Below are positions 1-8,399 of a stretch of DNA of 17,045 nt, one piece after another. The translations under genes and the position numbers were made by a program. The stretch comes from STC-113 sp964553745 (GTDB taxonomy: Bacteria > Patescibacteriota > Gracilibacteria > BD1-5 > UBA2023), in NCBI GenBank assembly GCA_964553745.1, contig CAZKLD010000023.1:1-17045 (forward strand), in the 5' to 3' direction. The notes beneath the pieces are model-generated. The model saw nothing but the letters and a program-made list of their open reading frames with translations. It did no database searches and had not been told where the DNA came from. Positions within the stretch are counted from its first letter, which is position 1. Each line of letters begins with the position of its first letter.

Positions 1-94
1 ATAGGAATGCAATCGTCGCAAGGATCGCTAGGATTACTATTACTACGATGAGTTCTACTAGGGTGAAGGCATTCTGTTTTTTTATGTTGGACAT
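1..94 (-). CDS. Prepilin-like protein, N-terminal fragment (cut by window edge)
   Basis: Reading left from the ATG at 94 gives MSNIKKQNA followed by FTLVELIVVIVILAILATIAFL, a textbook type IV prepilin/pseudopilin N-terminus: short polar leader, Phe at +1, Glu at +5, then a hydrophobic helix. The residue before the predicted cleavage site is Ala, not the usual Gly. Only about 31 codons are inside the window, so the C-terminal head is unknown. The visible part nearly matches the start of the 1856-4072 protein (MSNIKKHNA), so it is probably another member of the same array. It lies 122 nt downstream of the next pilin gene and has its own plausible promoter. Membrane location is inferred from the family. 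Confidence 0.85.
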   Translation of the reverse strand, partial: MSNIKKQNAFTLVELIVVIVILAILATIAFL

Positions 95-140
95 ATTTAT
101 AAATTAAAAAGATAAAAACTGCCCCTATAGGTACTGAAGT

Positions 141-168
141 AGTTTAGCATGTAATAATTTAAAGTCAA
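141..168 (-). promoter_or_regulatory. Sigma70-like promoter for the edge pilin gene
   Basis: On the minus strand TTGACT (163-168) and TAAACT (141-146) are separated by 16 nt and lie about 47 nt upstream of the ATG at 94. The rest of the 95-216 gap is AT-rich and shows nothing else clear. Judged by motif match only. Confidence 0.45.
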
Positions 169-216
169 AAAAATGTATGAAGATACTGGAATTATCTGAT
201 AGGTTTTATATTCAGC

Positions 217-1785
217 TTAATAAGGTACGGCCGGAGGTGTGAAATTGTTTGTCCACATAGCTTTTCATTTAACTAATCTGATTTCATCAATCAATCAATT
301 AAACCATCTGTAATCACTATTTGAAGGATTTTGATATAACCCGATTTTTAAGACATCCGAACTATTGAATGGGCGCACGCTGGTGGATCCAGAATAGGTA
401 TTGATTCAGTCGGCATACATGTATATCATGCTTCAGCTTCTTGTTACGGCATAATGCGACCATGCTCAATCTGCAGTTCAGCTTGTAATATAATTTGAAC
501 TGTAATCCCATCAACCTCAGGATGAAGACATTCAAAAAAGAGTTGTCCAAGGGGCTGCATTCCAAAATATATAAGCGAATGATGAATATCAATCTCATTG
601 GCCTATGGCTCAAAATCAGCTTCCTCAATTGAGTTTTGCCCAAAAATCTATAGTAAAATCTCAATCCAGGTACCAATCATTACTGTCTGGAATTGAGAGA
701 TATTGATTCGTTCAATTGAAGCTTAGGGAATTTCAGAACTTTCATGTCGAGAATGAAGCTCAATTATTATTGGATATCATTCAGGGATTGGTTCAATGAT
801 TAACTAAATTATCGTCCAAATGCAAAAGCAGGACAGTTCAGGTGGCAACGCAAGATAATCCATTCCAATTCATTCAAGCACTGCATGTTGGGAGTGAATC
901 GGAAGAAGAAGATGTTGACGAAGCTGCTCATCCAAGGCTATTCTTTACAAGTCCGGCTCACAGATTTACAAGTTCTGCTCAGCTTGCGCTTACTATAGCT
1001 TGGACAGCAGGAGTGGTGACATTTCAAGTAGAGTATGCCGCTTTTACCGTTGTCATTAGATTGGTTATGTCAGCGCTTCACAGATTATCCGATCATGTGG
1101 CATAGACTTTGCTGGAATCGAACACAGCTACATTGTTGACTCAAGGAAGCAGGTCCTTTCAGCTTCAGAAAGTATTGTCATAGACGGTGCTTCAGGTTCA
1201 TATTCAGAACAATGTCGGAGTAGGCACGAAATAATATGTGCTTCATGTGAATACCTTGAGCATGACTCAATTATAGTTTCAAGAGATATAGACATTCGCA
1301 CCAGTTCATCAGAGAGCTGAGAGCTTAGGATTGAGATTTGAGGAATCGAAAGGATTATAATTTCTTTCTAATGAAGTCGGATTCTCGAAGTTTCAGGCTA
1401 CTTGGTATTCCCTTTTGTTGGAAGCTAGAGAATAATCATACTCTGATCATTTGAGGGGATCGACTACCTTCTTTGAGAGATTCTTCTGGAGCAACTTGTA
1501 GGCTGAGTCTCAGATGGTTCACTGATTCCAGATGACTCATCCGGAGTAGGTGTAGGAATAGGCGTAGTCGGGAGTCGGATAGGTTCATGCATTGACATTG
1601 TACATCTCTACTGATTTCTTGATGGAAGAGATGTCTGACAAGCGAGTTGAATCCCTAGCAGAGCCTGACTGGGAAGAGAAGGAAAGGAATGCAATCGTTG
1701 TGAGAATCGCAAGGATGACTATCACTACTATGAGCTCTACTAGGGTGAAGGCTTTGTTGTTTTTTGGGTTGTTCTGTCCGTACAT
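217..1785 (-). CDS. Prepilin-like protein with C-terminal LamG (ConA-like) domain
   Basis: 522 aa with UGA read as Gly; stop TAA at 217-219. Residues 1-12 form the leader (MYGQNNPKNNKA), then FTLVELIVVIVILAIL gives the type IV prepilin helix, with Ala at -1. Residues about 60-290 are a module shared with the other array members (MYNVNAGTYPTP near the start, YYFVPTPTLFG in the middle). A Ser-rich linker leads to a small Cys pair (C301, C312, CSAGMNWNGLSC). Residues about 316-520 are a single LamG/concanavalin A-like domain (PF13385 type): STGKFGNSLSFNGT, FTIDFWAK, WSHYAVTRSG and GLIDEIRLVKGKAMW are in canonical order. LamG folds commonly bind glycans or proteins, so a pilus-borne adhesin is inferred; the ligand is unknown. 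Nearly all glycines are UGA. It lies 70 nt downstream of the next pilin gene and may share its transcript. Confidence 0.93.
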
Positions 1786-1855
1786 AGTGGTTTTATAAAG
1801 AATAATGAAATTTTAAGTTCTCAGAGAGTGGCAGTGCTTAATAATTGTCAGATTA

Positions 1856-4072
1856 TTAATAAGGAGACGTAGGCGGAGTGAAATTTGAAGTCCAACGTGC
1901 AATTCATTTTGAAATTCGGAATTCGTCCAACAGTCAATTCATATTAAATCAGTCACTTGAAACACTCTCTCAAATTCTTGTCAAAGTAGTTCATGAAGGT
2001 TTTGCAAAGGTCATGTCTGTGCTTGTTCAAACGATTATTCAATTTTTAAAAACCCTAACTGTAGTTCAATCATATGAAACTGCGGCATGATTAAAGTTTC
2101 AATCAGAAAACACGTCTCAAGTTATCATAATATTTACAAGAGCACCTCAATTCCATGCTTGGAAATATGTATTTCATAAAAATTGTCAGAATGCATACTC
2201 GTGACCGCTTGTGCCATTCCATCAAGGAAATCATCATCCTCTGTTTAAAAATATCTGATTTGACGTTGAACTAGATTTTATCCAAAAATCTATTGTAAAA
2301 GGCTCTCAGGAAAGTCATAAGTCAAATGAATTAGAGTCCTCCAGACCAAGATAATCTCAGCTTCCATCAAAAAACATCGCTCAATTTCAGAATTTTGGCG
2401 TTATCTGAGTAGCGTTTCAGGTCGGAGTGATTGTCTTTGTATTAGAAGTTGAAGAATCGGCAAATGCATTTCAGTTTCAATCAAAATGAACCAAAAGCTT
2501 ATCGCTTCAATCGCTAGAATAAGGTGAAGTTGGCGGTTGAATAGTCGATGTATATCGTGCGATTCATTTAGATATCCTAAATTCATCGATAAAACCATTG
2601 AGGTGGCCTATATTATATCATTTACCTATAGTAAAAGGTGCGGCAATTCAGGAAGGCATTCCTGTAGTTGTTGTCGTATCGGTTATGGTTCAATTTTTTG
2701 AAATATAAAGATTGCTTCAACTTTTTATTAATCAGATATGAGTCCAAACTCATGCTGTAAGCGATGTATTTGTTATCCATTCAGCATTTGCCGCTTCCAT
2801 TTTAGCAGCCCAATGTATAGTGCCTCCAACAGTATCAAAATAAGCATAATGATCATTTTTGACTCACAATATTCAATCCACAGACTGTCAGAAAAATACC
2901 GGGTTTCAAGAGAGTGAACTCATCTTAACCCAAAAATCAATAGTCACGTCGCTTGATCAGAAATCAAAATCAGAATCGTCTGAAATACTAAGATAATCTC
3001 AGGCTCAATCAAAATATCATACTCAAGAAAATTTACCTATCTGCTGGACATCTCAATTTGCTACAATTTCCTTCTCAATTGCAGAACTGTCTAAGAATGC
3101 CGTAGGATTTAAAACATTATCTCAATGCAATAATAAAGATATATTAGCATCAGGCAAAACACTTCATCCTCAATTTCAATTCTGATTTCATCCTACGCTC
3201 GCTCATCATCATAGGCTATTCTTAACCAATCAGTTTCAGATATTGATAAGTTCGGCTCAGCTGGCGCTTACTATCGCCTGCACCGCAGGAGTGCTTACAT
3301 TTCAAGTCGAGTATGCCGCTTTCACCGTTGCCATGAGATTGGTTATGTCTGCACTTCATAGATTGTCTGATCAAGTGGCATATACTTTGCTGGAATCGAA
3401 TATGGCTACATTGTTTACGCCCGGAAGCAGGTCTTTTCAGCTTCAGAAAGCATTGTCATATACAGTGCTTCATGTTCATATTCAGAACAATGTAGGAGTA
3501 GGAACGAAATAATAGGTGCTTCAAGTGAATACCTTGAGCATGACTCAATTATAGTTTCATGAGATGTAGACGTTCGCACCGGTTCAGCCTAGGGCGTTCG
3601 CCTCGGAAGAACTGAGAGATGAGAACTGAGAACTGAGAAGATGGAAAGGGTTAAGACTCTTTTCATATGAAGTCGGATTCTCGAAGTTTCAGGCTACTTG
3701 GTATTCTCTCTTGTTGGAAGCTAGGGAATAATCGTACTCTGATCATTTGAGGGGATCGACCACCTTCTTTGAGAGATTCTTCTGGAGCAACTTGTAGGCT
3801 GAATCTCAGATGGTTCATTGGTTCCAGATGACTCATCCGGAGTAGGTATATGAGAAAGATTTGTCGGGTGTCGGATAGGTTCAAGCGTTGACATTGTACA
3901 TCTCTACTGATTTCTTGATGGAAGAGATGTCTGCCAAGCGGGTTGAATCCCTTGCACTTCAAGATTGTGAAGAGAAAGAGAGGAATGCAATCGTCGCAAG
4001 AATCGCCAGGATCACTATGACTACGATGAGCTCTACTAGGGTGAAGGCATTGTGTTTTTTTATGTTGGACAT
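1856..4072 (-). CDS. Prepilin-like protein with two tandem LamG domains
   Basis: 738 aa under code 25; stop TAA at 1856-1858. The start gives MSNIKKHNA then FTLVELIVVIVILAIL, a type IV prepilin N-terminus with Ala at -1. The middle module (to about residue 290) is nearly the same as in the 217-1785 and 4177-6405 proteins. A Gly-rich linker follows (LGGGASVGGNQNGNGGG), then LamG 1 at about 305-515 (IGKFSGVGYFDGAGDYLSI, VTIDFWVKM, WTHIGLIKSG, GFIDEFRISKGIARY) and LamG 2 at about 520-735 (KFGNGAMFFDGSGDYLGL, FTIDFWIK, HAAVSYDGTTVRVFKNG, GLLDEFRISKGIARW). The two lectin-like domains look like an internal duplication. Relative to its neighbours the module carries a short Ser/Leu-rich insertion around 3583-3640, encoded by heptad-like DNA repeats. 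A surface adhesin role is inferred. Confidence 0.93.
3583..3630. repeat. 48-nt repeat copy inside a pilin gene
   Basis: This stretch is identical over 48 nt to 16998-17045 in another pilin gene. It contains the near-palindrome GGCGTTCGCC followed by degenerate 7-nt repeats (AACTGAG), which continue for one more unit at 3631-3637. In the minus-strand gene it encodes Ser/Leu-rich sequence (SSLSSSEANALGG), in frame in both genes. The 217-1785 and 4177-6405 genes have a different, shorter purine-rich sequence at this site. Confidence 0.85.
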
Positions 4073-4109
4073 GTGAACATTTAATAAGAAAATAATTTAT
4101 AACCAAAAC

Positions 4110-4136
4110 ATAATAGCATATTATTAAACAAGTCAA
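4110..4136 (-). promoter_or_regulatory. Weak candidate promoter upstream of the double-LamG pilin
   Basis: On the minus strand TTGACT (4131-4136) and TATTAT (4110-4115) precede the ATG at 4072. The 15-nt spacing is short, so support is limited. If real, it starts a new transcript just after the hairpin at 4142-4170. Confidence 0.3.
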
Positions 4137-4141
4137 TCAAA

Positions 4142-4170
4142 TAAATCAGATTTCTCGGAAATCTGATTTA
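4142..4170 (-). terminator. Hairpin after the 4177-6405 pilin gene
   Basis: A perfect 12-bp stem (4142-4153 with 4159-4170) closes a 5-nt loop, 6 nt past the TAG stop of the minus-strand gene at 4177. The AT-rich stem and the TATTTG that follows on the minus strand fit an intrinsic terminator with a weak U-tract. Confidence 0.65.
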
Positions 4171-4176
4171 TTAAAA

Positions 4177-6405
4177 CTAATAAGGTGCGGTCGGCGGAGT
4201 AAAATCTGACGCCCACATCGCTATTCATTTTGTGACTCTTAGTTCATCGAGAAATCACTTTAAATATGCGCCATTCTGGGAACTTTTTCAGACATATAAC
4301 AGAGAGTTAAGCGCTGGCATTGATGCGTTGGCTTGCATATGCTGGTTTATCGTCAATGTTTTTTCAGCTCAGTTGACATAAATCTTAAAATTATCATAAC
4401 CGGTTCAGTATTTCACAAAAGCGACATGTGTCCAAGCATTTAGAGGGACTGCTGAATTCGCCTGAACATTTATTACGCTTGCTCAGCCGGTTCTGGCTAT
4501 GAAATTAAGGGTTCAGTCACTATTAATCCTTGATTGCATATAGTCTCAGTTCGAATTGTATCAATCGAATATCGATGGCCATGATCATGATGATGGCGAT
4601 AGATAGACCCAAGTGTCAATTGTAAAACTTCATGTTCAAAAATTTGCGTCTCAGTTATTCGGTGCTGTCAGATAATCTCATGCTCAATCAAAGGCCATTA
4701 ATCAGCTTCAGATTTTTGGTGAAACTTGAGTGGCTCAATTAACGGTGATTGTCTTACGGTTTGTTGTCGATGAATCATCAAATGAATTTCCTGTTCAATC
4801 GAAATGCAGAAGCAAGACATCATTGGCATCAGCAGTATATGGTGAAGTCGGTAATGATGAACTGAAATCTCAAGTAAATCTTGCAACTCATTTTGAAATA
4901 CGCAATTCGTCGATGAAGAATCTAGGTCATGATGTTTCAGCTGCTTCATTTGCCTGTCAGACTCTGAAAACTGAATTATCATTATATATGTTTACTCAAG
5001 TGAAATTATAAGTTCAGTCTAATACTCAATCAACATATGTATTCAAACTATTATTATTTCTGACCAGCACAACATGATGCATTTTTCAGTCTGCTACTGG
5101 AATTGTTCCCATTAATCAAGGAGATGGAACATTTCATACTCAAAGTCACCATTGAGATCTCAGCTTACCATTGTAAACAATCAAATTAATTCAATAATGA
5201 TAATTTGATCATCCATTCCAAGTTCATTGTCCTAATATGCTTCAATCAACTCTTGTGCTCAACCAAGCTTCGATAGTGAAATTGCCTGTTCAGAAATTCC
5301 AATCTTCAGAATCCGGCATGCTTAAATTGCTAGTGCTTCAATCAAAATATCACATGCCTCAGAACTTTCCTATCTGCCTCGCATCTCAATTTGTCGTCAT
5401 TGTTTTCGATGTAGCTGAACTGTCGATGAAAGTTAAGGGATTTGACAGATTATCTCAGTGCAATAAAAGTCAAGTTCAAACAGTTATTACAGGAGTTGCA
5501 ATCGGTAAATCAGGCGAAGGGGGTGCGATGGATATAGCTCCTCCTCCTAAATTATTTTTTACAATTCAGTTTCAAAGATCCGTCAGCGCGCTTCAAGTTG
5601 CGGCTAAGACCGCCTGCACTGCAGGTGTCGTCACGTTTCATCCTGAATATGCCAATTGTACAGTATTCATAAGGCTAGTGACTTCCGCCGAAGACAATCA
5701 AGTGGAAGATGTGCTAGCGTATATTTTGCTGGAATCGAATACAGCTACATTGTTGACTCAAGGAAGCAGATCTTTTCAGCTTCAGAAAGTATTGTCATAG
5801 ACCACATTTCAAGTTCATGAATTAAGTCAGAACAATGTCGGAGTAGGGACGAAATAGTAAGTGCTTCAAGTGAATACCTTGAGCATGACTCAATTATAAT
5901 TTCATGAGATGTAGACATTAGCGCCAGTTCAACCTAGAGCTGAGAGCTTAGGACTGAGGGCTGAGGAATCGAAAGGATTATAATTCCTCTCGAAGCTTGT
6001 AGGATTCTCGAAGTTTCAGGCGACTTGGTATTCTCTCTTGTTTGAAGCTAGTGAATAATCGTATTCGCTTCATTTCAGAGGATCCACGACTTTCTTGGAG
6101 AGATTCTTCTGGAGCATTTTATAGACGGAATCTCAGATGGTTCATTGGTTCCAGATAGTTCATCCGGAATATGTATATGAATAGGCATAGTCAGGAGTCG
6201 GATAGGTTCAAGCATTTACATTGTACATCTCTACGGATTTCTTTATCGAAGATATGTCTGAAAGACGTGTAGAATCTCTGGCAGAGCCGGACTGGGAAGA
6301 GAAAGAGAGGAATGCAATCGTCGCAAGTATCGCTAGGATTACTATTACTACGATGAGTTCTACTAGAGTGAATGCGTTGTTGTTTTTTGTATTTTGTGTG
6401 GACAT
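4177..6405 (-). CDS. Prepilin-like protein with two tandem LamG domains
   Basis: 742 aa under code 25; stop TAG at 4177-4179, showing that TAG is a real stop here. The leader MSTQNTKNNNA precedes FTLVELIVVIVILAIL; Ala occupies the -1 position. Residues about 60-290 match the family middle module. A Pro/Ile/Thr linker leads to LamG 1 at about 305-525 (IGKFGGMGYFDGS, FTIEAWLS, MHHVVLVRNN, FFIDELRISKGVARF) and LamG 2 at about 530-740 (IGSGLMAFDGAGDYLTAP, FTIDTWVYL, WTHVAFVKYG, GFLDELRVTKGIAMW). It is the first gene of the leftward array and has the best promoter there. Its LamG sequences differ clearly from those of the 1856-4072 protein, while the first 290 residues hardly differ: conserved stalk, variable head. 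Adhesion is inferred from the domains. Confidence 0.93.
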
Positions 6406-6440
6406 TAATAATCAGTTAAAAATATTTTTATATCTGGTGG

Positions 6441-6469
6441 ATTGTACAGTAATGATTTTGTAAAAGCAA
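6441..6469 (-). promoter_or_regulatory. Sigma70-like promoter for the pilin array
   Basis: On the minus strand TTGCTT (6464-6469) and TACAAT (6441-6446) are exactly 17 nt apart, with a predicted 5' leader of roughly 28 nt before the ATG at 6405. It faces away from the cyclic-nucleotide-binding gene that starts at 6553. Confidence 0.5.
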
Positions 6470-6552
6470 ATAAATTTTTAAAAAAAAATCTTTTTGCAAA
6501 TAATGGATAATATGCTAGGATTCCAGAAATTAATTCTTAAGCAAATATGCAT

Positions 6553-6954
6553 ATGTCCAAAGATAACATTTATATTTTTGAGGGATTATCCAAGGAAGAG
6601 GTGTCATATTTCATTCTTATGTCTGAAACTCAAGACTACAAGAAATGAGAGAAGATTATAATGCAGTGAGGAATGTCGAACAAAAAAGCCTACATAATCG
6701 AGAAGTGATCGGCAGAAGTCTATAAGGATTGAGAAAAGGTGGCCACTCTCAGAGAATGAGACATATTTTGAGAGATAGCCTTAATCATAAACGAACCCCG
6801 TACTGCTACTGTAATGGCAAAAGAAGATATGGAAGCACTGGTGCTGAATAAGGATGATTTTCTGATGCTTTATCAGAAATCATGACAATACCAAGAAATC
6901 AAAGATAGGATACTGGACCGCATAAGGAATAATTTCTACGGAATTAAAGAATAA
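6553..6954 (+). CDS. Stand-alone cyclic nucleotide-binding domain protein
   Basis: 133 aa under code 25 (seven of ten Gly codons are UGA). The whole protein is one cNMP-binding beta-roll of the CRP/PKA-regulatory type: KGEKIIMQGG at 31-40, AYIIEKGSAEVYKDGEK at 46-62, and the phosphate-binding cassette FGEIALIINEPRTATV at 72-87 with Glu74 and Arg83 in the expected places. A C-terminal helix (about 112-128) follows, but no helix-turn-helix, kinase, channel or membrane segment, so it is not a complete CRP-like regulator. It could sense cAMP or cGMP, or act as a partner subunit; this is unknown. ATG 6547 is an equally possible start two codons earlier. It is divergent from the pilin array and upstream of rpsO. 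Confidence 0.9.
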
Positions 6955-6955
6955 T

Positions 6956-6983
6956 TTGATTTTTTCAGATGTTTTTATAAAAT
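6956..6983 (+). promoter_or_regulatory. Candidate rpsO promoter
   Basis: TTGATT (6956-6961) and TAAAAT (6978-6983) lie 16 nt apart in the 96-nt gap before rpsO. The leader would be about 60 nt. Motif match only; no S15 autoregulatory structure could be assigned by eye. Confidence 0.35.
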
Positions 6984-7050
6984 ATGCGCACGTTTTCTGG
7001 TGTATGTACCGGACTGCAACATAATATATCATAATCATTATACATACCAT

Positions 7051-7314
7051 ATGGAAAGAAAAGACAAGAAAGAGCTTATGGATAAGTTCGCAACTCACAA
7101 AGGAGACACTGGTTCTCCAGAGGTACAAATCGCAATTCTTACAACAAGAATCGAAAACCTTAAAAACCATCTAGAAATGCATAAGAAAGATAACCACTCA
7201 AGAAGAGGTATCATGCTTATGGTTGCAAAGAGAAGAAAACTTCTTAATTACCTTAAGAAAAAAGATCAAGAGAGGTATGATGTTATACTTGAAAAACTTA
7301 GCCTAAGAAAATAA
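7051..7314 (+). CDS. rpsO: 30S ribosomal protein S15
   Basis: 87 aa (the family is usually about 89). The start at 7051 was chosen because MERKDKKELMDKFATHKGD aligns with the family N-terminus; the open frame before it (from 7000) does not. Hallmarks are GDTGSPEVQIAILTTRI (about 18-34), the LxxHxxxHKKDNHSRRG segment (37-53) and the LNYLKKKDQERYDVILEKLSLRK tail. S15 binds the 16S rRNA central domain and nucleates assembly of the small-subunit platform. It contains no UGA codon: its three glycines are GGA, GGT and GGT, unlike all neighbours, which suggests codon selection in a highly expressed gene. A strong terminator follows within 10 nt, so it looks monocistronic or the end of its transcript. 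Confidence 0.98.
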   Translation: MERKDKKELMDKFATHKGDTGSPEVQIAILTTRIENLKNHLEMHKKDNHSRRGIMLMVAKRRKLLNYLKKKDQERYDVILEKLSLRK

Positions 7315-7320
7315 TTACAG

Positions 7321-7348
7321 AAACCCGGAAGTAACTTCCGGGTTTTTT
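7321..7348 (+). terminator. Intrinsic terminator of rpsO
   Basis: An 11-bp perfect stem (7321-7331 with 7335-7345), GC-rich in the middle (CCCGGAAG), encloses a 3-nt loop and ends in a run of six T. It begins 7 nt past the rpsO stop. Confidence 0.93.
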
Positions 7349-7370
7349 AATGCAAAAAACATTCAAGTTA

Positions 7371-7397
7371 TTTACTTTCAGAAAATCTCGATATAAT
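7371..7397 (+). promoter_or_regulatory. Candidate promoter of the lytic transglycosylase gene
   Basis: A perfect -10 box TATAAT (7392-7397) sits 21 nt before the ATG at 7419. The best -35 is TTTACT (7371-7376) at a short 15-nt spacing, so the -10 is the main support. Confidence 0.45.
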
Positions 7398-7418
7398 GAT
7401 AAAAATAATCTCTAGAAC

Positions 7419-8294
7419 ATGCGTTATTATAAATTACTTTTCATTTCCCTTTGAGTGCTTGCATTAAGCTATTTTTTTTGGTCGAGCTCGACCGAGAAAA
7501 TCAAGAACCTCGACATAGCGAAAGTAGTCAATTTCAATGACATAAATTTTGCCGGAGAAAAAACCCCCATGGACAACCAGCATTACTTCAATAGAGAAAA
7601 ATTAGTAAAGGAGCTCAGCATTTCAAGATTCAATGTTTATCAATTCGTACTTTATCACAAAAGAGAGCCACTATACTTCAAGACAATCGAGAAGAAACTC
7701 CGAGACGCATGAATCCCTGATGACTTCAAATACCTGGCTGTCGCAGAAAGCTGACTCAAAAACGACGCCCTTTCTGATTCGAATGCAGGAGGAATTTGGC
7801 AATTCATCCCTGAGACAGGATCCAGATATTGATTGAAGATAAATGAAAAGATAGACGAAAGATATAATTTTGAGAAAGAGACCGATGCGGCAATAGGCTA
7901 TTTCAAGAAATTATATCGAGACTTCAACAACTGGACATTGGTCGCAGCAGCATATAATAGATGAGAGAATTGAATCAAAAGAGCGCTAGATGATCAAAAA
8001 GTGACATCCTATTATGATTTATACCTCAATGAGGAAACTTCAAGATATGTATTCAGGATACTCGCCATAAAGTATCTCATGGAAAACAGATACAAGATTT
8101 TTGATGAATCGGAGCTCTGAGACAGATTCGAGGCACCCAAAACAAAAATCATAGAAGTCTGAAGGATCGATGACCTGAAATCCTGGTCGAACCAGAAATG
8201 ATACATATATGCAAATATAAAACAGCTCAATTGATGGATCATCTGAGATTCGCTCCCTGACTGAAAATGGGAAATGAAGGTTTTCGATTATTAA
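7419..8294 (+). CDS. Membrane-anchored lytic transglycosylase (SLT/MltD type)
   Basis: 291 aa under code 25. Residues 4-21 (YKLLFISLGVLALSYFFW) form an N-terminal signal anchor; there is no lipobox Cys. The SLT domain spans about 95-195: KYLAVAESGL with catalytic Glu110, SNAGGIWQFIPETGSRYGL at 121-139, and AAAYNRGENGIKRAL at 176-190. These enzymes cleave the MurNAc-GlcNAc bond of peptidoglycan, leaving a 1,6-anhydro end. The remaining C-terminal 100 residues show no LysM repeat or other recognised domain. It probably acts outside the membrane in wall remodelling or in opening wall for pili; an attack on another cell's wall is possible but unproven. UGA encodes the Gly after the catalytic Ser (AESG). 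Confidence 0.93.
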
Positions 8295-8295
8295 T

Positions 8296-8341
8296 ATTAT
8301 CATTGTAGAGACGCATCGCAATGCGTCTCTACAATGATAAT
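8296..8341. repeat. Perfect 21-bp inverted repeat (hairpin)
   Basis: 8296-8316 is exactly complementary to 8321-8341 around a 4-nt loop (CGCA). It begins 2 nt after the transglycosylase stop. The core TGTAGAGACGCAT resembles the GTAGAGACGC palindromes that I recall as dispersed repeats in cyanobacteria and other bacteria; that comparison is from memory. No T-run follows immediately, so it is not a classic intrinsic terminator, though a stem this long could halt transcription or protect the mRNA end. No other copy was seen in the window. Confidence 0.9.
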
Positions 8342-8345
8342 TCAT

Positions 8346-8373
8346 TTGCCTTTTCCCTGATTCTGAATATATT
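8346..8373 (+). promoter_or_regulatory. Promoter for the bPH2-folD gene set
   Basis: TTGCCT (8346-8351) and TATATT (8368-8373) are 16 nt apart, with about 20 nt to a likely start site and the ATG at 8400. Confidence 0.45.
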
Positions 8374-8399
8374 CCCTTCATAGATTAATCCGGATAAAC

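Noticed and set aside
362..676. Standard-code minus-strand ORF of 104 aa
   Set aside because: It lies out of frame inside the LamG part of the 217-1785 gene, and its translation resembles nothing; the code-25 frame gives a clean LamG domain.
1585..1785. Truncated 66-aa pilin or pseudogene
   Set aside because: The apparent stop is UGA and the frame continues for 456 further codons in conserved family sequence.
1838..1859. 8-bp A/T-only inverted repeat around a 6-nt loop as a terminator
   Set aside because: The stem is all A/T, overlaps the stop codon of the 1856-4072 gene, and is too weak in such AT-rich DNA.
3600..3640. CRISPR-like or direct-repeat array
   Set aside because: The repeats are 7-nt contiguous units within a coding frame, without spacers.
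3663..4136. 157-aa minus-strand ORF
   Set aside because: Shadow frame over the prepilin N-terminus and middle module of the 1856-4072 gene; low-complexity His/Cys/Leu-rich translation with no motif.
5237..5800. 187-aa plus-strand ORF
   Set aside because: Antisense to the 4177-6405 pilin gene. It is long only because UGA-Gly codons appear as TCA (Ser) on the other strand.
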